Below, piece by piece: positions 34,382 to 41,882 of a stretch of 64,000 nt of DNA (position 1 is the stretch's first letter; each line of letters opens with the position of its first letter). The notes under the pieces are model-generated. The model did no database searches. It saw only the letters and a list, made by a program, of their open reading frames with translations, and was not told the DNA's origin. Source of the stretch: Phenylobacterium sp. RIFCSPHIGHO2_01_FULL_69_31 (GTDB lineage: Bacteria; Pseudomonadota; Alphaproteobacteria; Caulobacterales; Caulobacteraceae); assembly GCF_001824475.1 (NCBI RefSeq), contig NZ_MHXN01000039.1, forward strand, positions 1 to 64,000, given 5' to 3'. Both the position numbers and the translations under genes were made by a program.

Positions 34382-36103
34382 TCATGGACGGCCGCGCTCG
34401 TAGACGAGCTTTCCGCCGAGGATGGTCATGTCCACCTTGATGCCTAAGATGGCCTCGGGATCGACGGTGAGCGGATCCGCGCTCAGCACGATCATGTCTG
34501 CAAGCTTCCCCGCCTCGAGGGTGCCCTTCGACCGCTCCTCCCAGGACAGGTAAGCGGCCTTCTCAGTGTATCCGCGAATGGCTTCCTCGATGGAAACCCG
34601 CTCCTCCGGCCCCACGACCTCGCCGGACGGGTTCTTGCGGGTGACCGCCGAATAGAGGCCCACCATCGGCCCGATCGGCAGGTTGTCCGAACCGAAGGCG
34701 ACGTGCAGCCCAAACTTCTTCCAAGGCGTCGCCACGGCGTTGTTGTGACGATAGCGGGTGGCGTCGAGCGTCTCCCGGTACCGTCCGTCCAGGTTGTAGG
34801 CGAAGTTCGGCTGTTGCGAGATCAGGATCCGGTACTTCGCCATTTTCACCATCGTGGCCTCGGGCGGCATGACGGTGAAATGGTCGAGGAACCATCTGTG
34901 GTCGCTATCCTTGATCTGGGGATAGCGGTCGAGAGCGCGCGCATAGGCGTCGACGGTCTGCACGATGGCAGCGTCGCCGATGGCATGCAGGGCAAGCTGC
35001 CACCCGTTGGCCGCAGAGGCGTCCACTAGGGTCTGCAGCTCGGCGTCGGTGTAACGGCCCTTGCCCCGGAATCCTGGGAGGTTCTTGTAGTCGGCCAGTG
35101 TCCAAGCGGTGGGCCCGGTGAAGCCGCCGTCGACCGGGTTCTCGCCGATGCCGCCGAGACGCACCCATTCGTCGCCTTCGCCGCTCTTCTTCCCGTACGC
35201 CTTGAGGCGTTCCGGGCCGGGGAAGTCGATGTAGGTGGTCACGCGAGGGATGGCGTGGCCTGTTTCAGAGTGCAGCAGCGCCAGCCGGCGCGGCGTCAGG
35301 CCGCTCGTCGTCTTGCCGGAGCCGCCGGCCCCGACGGGCTCGTCGTCAATGGTCGTCGAAGCCGAATGGAAGCTCGTGATGCCCAGCTCGAGAAGCCGTC
35401 TCATCGCCGCGACGTAGCCGGGCTTGAGCTCTTCCCAAGGGGCGGGCGGCACGTGCCGAAGGAAGAGGTCGATCCGCTCGCGCACGACGCCGTTCGGTTC
35501 GCCGCCAGCGTCATGCTCGATGAGCCCGGTGGGTGGATCAGGCGTCTTGCGGTCGATGCCCGCCATCTTCAGCGCAAGGCTGTTTCCAACGGCCGAATGT
35601 CCGCCCGCCCGGGTCAGGGCGACCGGATTATTCGGCGCCGCGGCATCGAGATCTGCACGATTGAGGTTGCGGCGTTCCGCGAACAGCGCCTCGTCCCAGC
35701 CATAGCCGGTGATCCATTCGCCTGGCCCAAGCTCAGCGGCCTTAGCCCGGACAATCTCCTGGACCTCCTTGATCGAGCGCGCAGGCTCGATGACCACTTG
35801 CCGCCGCGCGAGACTATAGATGTGCAGGTGCGTATCGATGAAGCCGGGCATCAGCGTGCGCCCGCCGAGATCGATCTTCGACTTCGCGTCGTATTTCGCC
35901 GCGAGTTCGTCTCCTCCCAGCTCCACGATGCGGCCATCCCGCACGGCGACGGCTTTGCGGATCGAGAACTCCCGATCTACGGTGAGGACCTTCCCGTTGT
36001 AGAGAAGAATGTCGGCGGGCTCTGCACTCTGTGCGCCGCCCGCGCTCGCCGCCAGCAACGCCGCGATCGAGATCAGCAGACCTCCACGTCCGGTCAGCCT
36101 CAT
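34382..36103 (-). CDS. Exported amidohydrolase (amidohydrolase 3 / YtcJ-like)
   Basis: A 573-residue metal-dependent hydrolase with a signal peptide (LLISIAALLAASAGGAQSAE), hence periplasmic. Metal-ligand motifs are GFIDTHLHI, HSETGH, LHAIGDAAI and FGSDNLPIGPM; the C-terminal strand GKLADMIVLSADPL is typical. ATG 36103 follows GGGAGGGG. The family includes N-substituted formamide deformylases and other enzymes that cleave C-N bonds. In a cluster with an amidase and an amino acid permease it probably releases an amine or amino acid from an N-acyl compound. The substrate is not deducible. Confidence 0.85.
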   Translation of the reverse strand: MRLTGRGGLLISIAALLAASAGGAQSAEPADILLYNGKVLTVDREFSIRKAVAVRDGRIVELGGDELAAKYDAKSKIDLGGRTLMPGFIDTHLHIYSLARRQVVIEPARSIKEVQEIVRAKAAELGPGEWITGYGWDEALFAERRNLNRADLDAAAPNNPVALTRAGGHSAVGNSLALKMAGIDRKTPDPPTGLIEHDAGGEPNGVVRERIDLFLRHVPPAPWEELKPGYVAAMRRLLELGITSFHSASTTIDDEPVGAGGSGKTTSGLTPRRLALLHSETGHAIPRVTTYIDFPGPERLKAYGKKSGEGDEWVRLGGIGENPVDGGFTGPTAWTLADYKNLPGFRGKGRYTDAELQTLVDASAANGWQLALHAIGDAAIVQTVDAYARALDRYPQIKDSDHRWFLDHFTVMPPEATMVKMAKYRILISQQPNFAYNLDGRYRETLDATRYRHNNAVATPWKKFGLHVAFGSDNLPIGPMVGLYSAVTRKNPSGEVVGPEERVSIEEAIRGYTEKAAYLSWEERSKGTLEAGKLADMIVLSADPLTVDPEAILGIKVDMTILGGKLVYERGRP

Positions 36104-36294
36104 GCGCCCCTCCCGCGATTGTGAGCGCACGCCGTTGCGCGCCCGTCACCGTTCCAGGACCCGAAGCTTTGCCCTCGCTCCGGAGATGAGGAAGTTGCGA
36201 TTTTGGACGGGGATGGTGCGCCGCCTGCACCTAGCCGAAGAGGCCTCGATGAGCTCTGGCCGTTAACGCTCGCGTGCGTGTCGGGTCGCGCATC

Positions 36295-37761
36295 TCATTC
36301 TCGACCGGTATGCTCTCCGCCATGTGTCCGGCATTGAACGCCGTCCGCCGACCGCTCCTCCCTCGCCCACAGTCTCGGCACAACAGGGCCGGCCCGGCTT
36401 TCGATCGCAGCCGCCGCCTGGAGGCAGAGGTCTTCCCGGAACCGCGTGGCGATGAGCTGAACGCCGATCGGGGCGCCATCCACCAATCCGACGGGAACGA
36501 CCGCAGCCGGCAGGCCGAGTAGGTTCACGGGGCCGACGAAGCGCAAGCCTTTCCAGAACAGGTTTCGGGCGCTGCCGTCGACATCCGCGTTTGGCCCAGG
36601 GGTCCGCTGCACGGAGACCGGCGTCAACAGCACCGGGTGCCGTTCGAGGAATTCCATCCAGGTTCGGATAAAGCCTGTGCGACGGGCGATCCCGCGCATG
36701 TAACCCTCGAGGTCCGTCACCGTCGATGACGCAAGCGAGGCTTCGATCAGGCGCTTGAAAGCGTCGCTCCCGACTTTCCGCATCAGCGGCGCCTGCATCA
36801 CGGCGAACTCCGCGAACAGGAGGTCCCGCCAGAGCCCCCACACGGCCGAAAGCTCAGGAACCTCGACCTCTTCGAGTTCGTAGCCAGCCGCCGCCAGGTG
36901 CTCGCCGGCCTGGCGATAGAGCGCAACCACTGCGGGGTCGCAATCCATGTCGTCCGGGATCCTGGCGATGGCCGCGCGCCGAGGGACGGAATCCCCGTCC
37001 AGTGGCGCAGGCGCGTACCACGGATCTCGACGGTCCTGCGCCGACATCACTTCGAGCGCGACGCGCGCATCCTCAACCGTACGCGTCAGGGGCCCCTGGG
37101 CCGACATCAGCTGGGACACGAGGGCCCGCTCTTCCATGGCGGTCGGGTTGTAGGCAGCGATCCGTCCCTGGGTCGGCTTGATCGTCACGACGCCGTTGCA
37201 ATGAGCCGGCCAGCGAAGCGACCCGCCGATATCGTTGCCATGGGCGATCGCCCCGATGCCCGCTGCGACGGCCGCGGCCGCGCCGCCCGAGGAGCCCCCG
37301 CAGGTGATGCCGGCGTCCCAGGGGTTGAAGGTCATGCCGTGCAGCGGATTGTCGGTGAAGGCGCGAAGCGAGAACTCGGGTGTATTGGTCAGTCCAAGTA
37401 GAATGGCGCCCGCGCGTCTGAGGTTCGCGACGACCGGCGCGTCCTCCTGCGCAATATTGTCTTTGAAGGCGACGACGCCGTTCGAATTCGCCTGGCCGGC
37501 CACGTCCACATTGATCTTGATGGTGATCGGCACGCCGTGCAGCGGCCCCAGTTCGGCTCCGCTCGCCTGGTGCGCGTCCGCAGCCTTGGCCGCACTAAGA
37601 GCGTCGGCCGCAAGCGGCACGACCACAGCGTTCAGGGGCGGGTTGGCGATAGACATCCGGGCCAAGTGCGCCTGCACGACCTCGACCGCACTGACTTGAC
37701 CCTCCCGGACCGCGCGCGCGGTTTCCACCGCCGTCCACTGCCAGATTGATGTCTTCGTCAT
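36295..37761 (-). CDS. Amidase (amidase signature family), cytoplasmic type
   Basis: A 488-residue amidase with Lys82 (HGVPITIKINVD), GGSSGG at 155-160 and nucleophile Ser181 (GNDIGGSLRWPA). Unlike the amidase at 6417-7895 it has no export signal (MTKTSIWQWTAVETARAV), although the two share GNDI.GS.R.PA and the LKDNIA/FKDNIA region and are clearly related. Length and start (WQW/WQD type) recall NylA-like 6-aminohexanoate cyclic dimer hydrolases, but such resemblance is common in this family. It lies between the LysR and amidohydrolase genes on the same strand. Confidence 0.88.
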   Translation of the reverse strand: MTKTSIWQWTAVETARAVREGQVSAVEVVQAHLARMSIANPPLNAVVVPLAADALSAAKAADAHQASGAELGPLHGVPITIKINVDVAGQANSNGVVAFKDNIAQEDAPVVANLRRAGAILLGLTNTPEFSLRAFTDNPLHGMTFNPWDAGITCGGSSGGAAAAVAAGIGAIAHGNDIGGSLRWPAHCNGVVTIKPTQGRIAAYNPTAMEERALVSQLMSAQGPLTRTVEDARVALEVMSAQDRRDPWYAPAPLDGDSVPRRAAIARIPDDMDCDPAVVALYRQAGEHLAAAGYELEEVEVPELSAVWGLWRDLLFAEFAVMQAPLMRKVGSDAFKRLIEASLASSTVTDLEGYMRGIARRTGFIRTWMEFLERHPVLLTPVSVQRTPGPNADVDGSARNLFWKGLRFVGPVNLLGLPAAVVPVGLVDGAPIGVQLIATRFREDLCLQAAAAIESRAGPVVPRLWAREERSADGVQCRTHGGEHTGRE

Positions 37762-37962
37762 GTCCCCTCCGTTCTGCGCCGGCCTCTGTAAGGCCGTTCC
37801 GCTGGTCGCGACGCGCCAGGCGCTGCGGCGCGGCTCGCGTCACCCTACCGGCTGGTAATGCATCCAAGGGTGCTCCCGCCGGTGTGAAATGAGCACCGCA
37901 CGGGGGCTTCGCCGCCCGTCCGCCTCATGGTCGCCACCGCCAAACCTGTGCCGTGGCTTCCA

Positions 37963-38973
37963 CTATGACGCCGCGCGGACACCTGGCGACTGCGCCTGAC
38001 TATGGCATTCGATCGCGCATTGCAGCCAGCGCCTGAAGCTCGCGACGAGGGGGGCGTTGCCGCGGTCCGCGCGACACGTGAGGACGTAAGCTCCGAGGAT
38101 CGTCTCGCGGCTGCTCTGGGGGCCCACCACCACGAGCCGTCCAGCCTGAAGGTCGTCCCTCAGCAGGAACGGGTTGGCCAACACCACCCCTCGACCGCTG
38201 CGCGCCGCTTCAAGGGCGATGTGCGCATGCCATAGCCTTGGGCCGGGAAGCCCGGACGGGACGTCGACTCCCTGGCGCCCGAGCCACGCGATCCACTGAT
38301 CGGCGCTCTCCTCGTGGAGCAAAGGCGCCTTCAGGAAGTCCTCAGGGGCGGCGATCGATTCCAGAGTGTCGGCCAGGGACGGGCTGGCGAGGGCCAGGAC
38401 CGGAGGGCGCGCGATCTCGAAGGTCTTTAGGAACGGGTCCGGCGCGGGCGCGGGATCGGGGACGAACCGGATGTCCACGTCGGTGCCGCGCGCGGTGAAG
38501 TTGGGCTGCTGGTCTGTGGGCTGCAGCTCAAGTTCTATATCGGGATGCTGATCCTGAAAGGTGATCAGCCGACCCGCCAGCCACTCGGATGCGAACCCCG
38601 GCACGCAGGAAATGCTGAGCAGGTTGTCGTTGCCCCGGCGGATGAGCTCGGCCGTCGATTCCGCGATCTCATTGATCGCTCTCGAGATTCGGGCGTGATA
38701 AACGCGTCCGTCGTCGGTGAGTTGGCTGCCGCCTCGAAGTCGGTCGAGCAGCGGGACCCCCAGCCAAGATTCGAGACTCCTGACATGCCGGCTCACCACT
38801 GTATGGTCTATGCTCAGCGCCTGGGCAGCCCCGCGTATCCCGCGCAGTCGTCCCACCGCTTCGAACGCCCGCAGCGCTGCAAAGGGAGGCACGGCCCGGC
38901 GATCATCGAGCGGTGTCTCGCGACGTGCGCCGACCAGCGTCAGCGCGCCAGGGCGTTTGTCGGCGTCACGCAT
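37963..38973 (-). CDS. LysR-family transcriptional regulator (GcvA-like)
   Basis: About 336 residues from ATG 38973; an ATG five codons upstream (38988) is also possible. The N-terminal winged HTH is clear (FEAVGRLRGIRGAAQALSID HTVVSRHVRSLESWLGVPLL), and the C-terminal periplasmic-binding-like effector domain follows (PDIELELQ, VDIRFVPDP, GRGVVLANPFLL). It lies inside the leftward hydrolase cluster, 201 bp upstream of the amidase, and is the likely activator of the downstream amidase-amidohydrolase-permease genes. Confidence 0.85.
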   Translation of the reverse strand: MRDADKRPGALTLVGARRETPLDDRRAVPPFAALRAFEAVGRLRGIRGAAQALSIDHTVVSRHVRSLESWLGVPLLDRLRGGSQLTDDGRVYHARISRAINEIAESTAELIRRGNDNLLSISCVPGFASEWLAGRLITFQDQHPDIELELQPTDQQPNFTARGTDVDIRFVPDPAPAPDPFLKTFEIARPPVLALASPSLADTLESIAAPEDFLKAPLLHEESADQWIAWLGRQGVDVPSGLPGPRLWHAHIALEAARSGRGVVLANPFLLRDDLQAGRLVVVGPQSSRETILGAYVLTCRADRGNAPLVASFRRWLQCAIECHSQAQSPGVRAAS

Positions 38974-39074
38974 CGCAGGGCCCTTCATCTGGAAAGAATA
39001 GCAAGCCCTGCCACAGACGACCCGCCGCGGCGGCGGATCGGGGCCTTGGCGGGACGGATTGGGCTCATGGCGCG

Positions 39075-40247
39075 CTACATACCTTTCGCGGCGGCGTGCG
39101 CCGCCCGCACGAACGCGTCCCTCGCTCGGTAGAGATTCGCACCGCCAGCCGTCGGCCAGGCCGCGTTCGTCACAATGATCAGACCATCTTCGGGGAAGGT
39201 CGTGATCGACTGGCCGAAGATGCCCACGGCTTCGTATCCGCCGTCGTCGCGCATCCACCAGAAGTAGCCATAGCCGGGCGGGGGCGCCCCATTCTTGATC
39301 TGCGGCGTCGTCGCCTGTTTGACCCAGCCTTCCGGCAGGATCCGCTGTCCCCTTGCGACCCCGTCCTCGAGCACAAAGAGGCCGAACCTTGCGTAATCTC
39401 GCAGGGTCATCGACATGCAGCAGCCGCCACGCTCATGACCGCTGGTGTCTGTCAGCCAGATTCCGTCCCGTTCCATCCCGAAGGGGCCCCAGATCTTCTC
39501 TGAAGCATATTCGGCAAGCGACTTGCCCACTGCTGTAGACACCAACACGCCAACAAGGTCGGTTTCACCGGTGTTGTAGGTGAACTTAGCGCCGGGAGTG
39601 TTCGCGCGCGGCAGGCGGCTCATGTAGCTCACGATCGGGTTCTGACCGGGCTCACGAAAGGCCGTTCCGGCCCTCGCCACATCCGAGTTGGGATCGGTGT
39701 AATCTTCGTTCCACCGGACGCCGGAACTCATCGTCAGGAGTTGCCGGATCGTGACCCCTTCGTATGCCGATCCCTTGAGCGCCGGGATGTAGTTCGTGAC
39801 CACATCGTCGAGGCTCTTGATCTTACCGTCCTGGATCGCCGCCCCCACGAGGGTCGAGGTGACCGACTTTGCAACCGAGAAGGATGTCCAGCGGTCTTCC
39901 GGCTTACGTCCGAGCCCATAGCGCTCCAGCAGGATTTTGCCGTCCTTCAACACGAGGACGCCGGACAGCCGGTTTTCGGCCATGTAATCCTCGACGCCCT
40001 GCTCGCGGCCATCGAAGGTCCAACGGGGGGAAATCTGTCGAACTGCGAGCGGCAGCGGACGCACATAGGTTCCCTTCCGGATCGTCTCGACCGGATAGGC
40101 GGTCTCCATCGACCCGTAGAGGATCCTCTGCTGCTCGGGGGACAAGGTCAGAAGATTCGGTCTCGATTCCGCCGACAGCGACGCGCTCGAGGCGCAGGCC
40201 CCCAGCAGCAAGGTCAGGGCCAGGGCCGCGGGCCTTAGCTTACCCAT
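39075..40247 (-). CDS. NylB-like serine hydrolase lipoprotein (beta-lactamase fold)
   Basis: A 390-residue serine hydrolase of the beta-lactamase/penicillin-binding family, closest in pattern to NylB (6-aminohexanoate-dimer hydrolase). Ser124-x-x-Lys127 (FSVAKS), Tyr224 (FTYNTGETD) and a WNEDYTDPNSDV loop resembling YNEDYVDPASEV of NylB are visible. The lipobox LGAC (Cys18) marks a lipoprotein, unlike cytoplasmic NylB. ATG 40247 follows GGGGG. With two amidases, an aminotransferase and a semialdehyde dehydrogenase in the same element it completes a nylon-oligomer-like enzyme set, but esterases and other amidases share this fold. Confidence 0.8.
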   Translation of the reverse strand: MGKLRPAALALTLLLGACASSASLSAESRPNLLTLSPEQQRILYGSMETAYPVETIRKGTYVRPLPLAVRQISPRWTFDGREQGVEDYMAENRLSGVLVLKDGKILLERYGLGRKPEDRWTSFSVAKSVTSTLVGAAIQDGKIKSLDDVVTNYIPALKGSAYEGVTIRQLLTMSSGVRWNEDYTDPNSDVARAGTAFREPGQNPIVSYMSRLPRANTPGAKFTYNTGETDLVGVLVSTAVGKSLAEYASEKIWGPFGMERDGIWLTDTSGHERGGCCMSMTLRDYARFGLFVLEDGVARGQRILPEGWVKQATTPQIKNGAPPPGYGYFWWMRDDGGYEAVGIFGQSITTFPEDGLIIVTNAAWPTAGGANLYRARDAFVRAAHAAAKGM

Positions 40248-40268
40248 AAGATCGTACCCCCAAGCCAA

Positions 40269-40288
40269 TTTAGTACGATCGACCTAAA
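40269..40288. promoter_or_regulatory. 20-bp imperfect palindrome, probable TetR operator
   Basis: TTTAGTACGATCGACCTAAA matches its own complement at 16 of 20 positions (TTTAG...CTAAA arms, CGATCG centre). It lies 21 bp upstream of the NylB-like start and in the divergent gap facing the interrupted TetR gene. It is a good candidate operator for that regulator. Confidence 0.6.
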
Positions 40289-40441
40289 CACGGCGCCGTT
40301 CGTGATACAAGACCAAGGTCCGGACGGCTTGTTCTGGACCAGCGCCCTCACGAAGGATCGACGGCAATGTTTCGAGGCTCGCGAGAGATTCTGTGCTCCG
40401 CCGCCCGAGGAGCCTACTTATCGCAGCTCAGCGGGTACGCT

Positions 40442-40451
40442 GGGGGGGGGG
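40442..40451. repeat. Ten-base G homopolymer
   Basis: A run of ten G lies 38 bp upstream of the TetR pseudogene start. Long G runs are prone to slippage in replication and in sequencing; here it could vary promoter spacing or be miscounted. Confidence 0.85.
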
Positions 40452-40489
40452 CGGACGAGGCCTCGCAGCCGCATAGCGCCGGAGGAGCG

Positions 40490-41215
40490 ATGAACGAACC
40501 CGCATCCTTGAAGATCAAGATTCGAGCCGGTGCCTACCCGAGGACCGCGGATACGGTCGAGCAGATCCTGAGGTCTACGCTCAAGATACTCATGACCGAT
40601 GGCTATTCGGCTTTGAGCATTCGCCGGGTGGCTGGCGACTGCGGCGTCGCGATCGGCAACCTGACCTACCATTTCCCGAACAAGGCCGCTCTGCTCAAAG
40701 AACTGTTGGAAGCGGTTCTGGAAGCCTATGCGGATCGGGCGAGGCAAGGGGCTTAGGAGTTCAAGCTGGACGACCGCACCGCTTTGAAGGCCGGCCTGTT
40801 CAACGTCCTGCGCGACGTGCAGAGCTTCCAGACGACGCATCTGTTTCCCGAGCTCTGGTCGCTCGCTAACCACGACGAAGAGATTTCGTCGCTGCTGCAC
40901 AACTTTTACCGCCGCCTGCATCTTCCGGTCATCGCGCGCATCCGACGCTTGAACCCGACGCTGGATGAGGCTGACGCCGAGACTGTCGCAGTCTTCATCT
41001 CGAGCTTCGTGGAGGGGTCCACGATCTTCGCGGGGCACGGGAAGCCCCATGCTGGACGAATGGCTGACCTGGCGTCCATCGCGCTCGAGACACTGGTCGG
41101 GATGGTCGAGACCATGACACCGGAACGTCTTCATGCGCTGCGCGAGCCTTGGGCGAACGCACCTCCCGAAATCTCCGGGCCGGCTGAGTTCCTCCTGCGC
41201 GAGCCTGTGGGGTAG
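40490..41215 (+). pseudogene. TetR-family regulator interrupted by an in-frame stop
   Basis: ATG 40490 follows GGAGG and opens a TetR regulator with a normal HTH (LSIRRVAGDCGVAIGNLTYH, then FPNKAALLKELL). After 88 codons (DRARQGA) a TAG occurs at 40754-40756. The same frame then continues for 152 codons with a TetR effector domain (LFPELWSLANHDEE...FVEGSTIFAGHGKPHAG) matching that of the intact regulator at 10452-11129. Total length 241 codons is normal. A single-base change creating TAG explains it, unless it is read through. If inactive, the NylB-like operon may be derepressed. Confidence 0.85.
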
Positions 41216-41446
41216 AAGCATCGGGAAAGAGGCGCGGAGCTGAAGCTCTCGCTGAAACCGCCGGAGGGCCCGGGCTCCCAACCCATTTGAAGCCACGCGC
41301 TGCGTCCCGGCCTCGGACATCAGGGGCTCAGCAGGATGTGAGCGCGTCCACCTCGTCGTTTCGTCAAGCGAGACGGGCCGAGCGAATTTGCGAGAGCGTG
41401 CCGTGCATGAGGTTCCGGTTGGCGTCGCAGCCTGGCGGGTTTTCAA

Positions 41447-41563
41447 CTAGGTGAGCGCGACCCAGGCTCCGATGATGGCTAGAACTGCTATCGCGCCGCC
41501 TAGCGGGTACATGGCGAGGCGCCACCAAGGCGTCTCACTGAAATCGTCCGGGTGCTCGGCCAT
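41447..41563 (-). CDS. Small single-pass membrane protein (38 aa)
   Basis: A 38-codon gene: an acidic N-terminus (MAEHPDDFSETPWWRLAMYP), then one hydrophobic helix (LGGAIAVLAIIGAWVALT). ATG 41563 is preceded by AAAGGG at seven bases, a good ribosome binding site. No homologue is recognised. It stands alone between the TetR pseudogene and the right-end transposition gene. The combination of ribosome binding site and sensible membrane topology supports it, but it is short. Confidence 0.45.
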   Translation of the reverse strand: MAEHPDDFSETPWWRLAMYPLGGAIAVLAIIGAWVALT

Positions 41564-41882
41564 ATGGGCCCTTTAGCATCCTGGCGACGTGGCGTCGCTG
41601 GCGCGGTGGGGGGGCTAGGGCGTCGACGCTCTGCAGCGATGTTACGCTGCTCCAGATGGCGCGGCCGGCGACGCGCAACGGAAAGTCGCCGAAGAAGCGG
41701 TCAAGAGTACAGCCCAAAGCGCATCGGACGCGGGCGCTAAGCAACGGTAACGGTGGAGAAGCGTCCCTGTGGAGACCCGCGCGTCACTCAGCGAACCGCT
41801 CGAGCAGCTTAACGTCGTCGATCTGGTGCCGCTCACATCTCACGCATCTTCTTATAGGCGTCAGCGACGACGTCGCTGAGCA
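41564..41882. other. Gap before the right-end gene
   Basis: 319 bp downstream of the TnsE-like gene with no supported coding sequence. I saw nothing structured in it. Confidence 0.35.
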
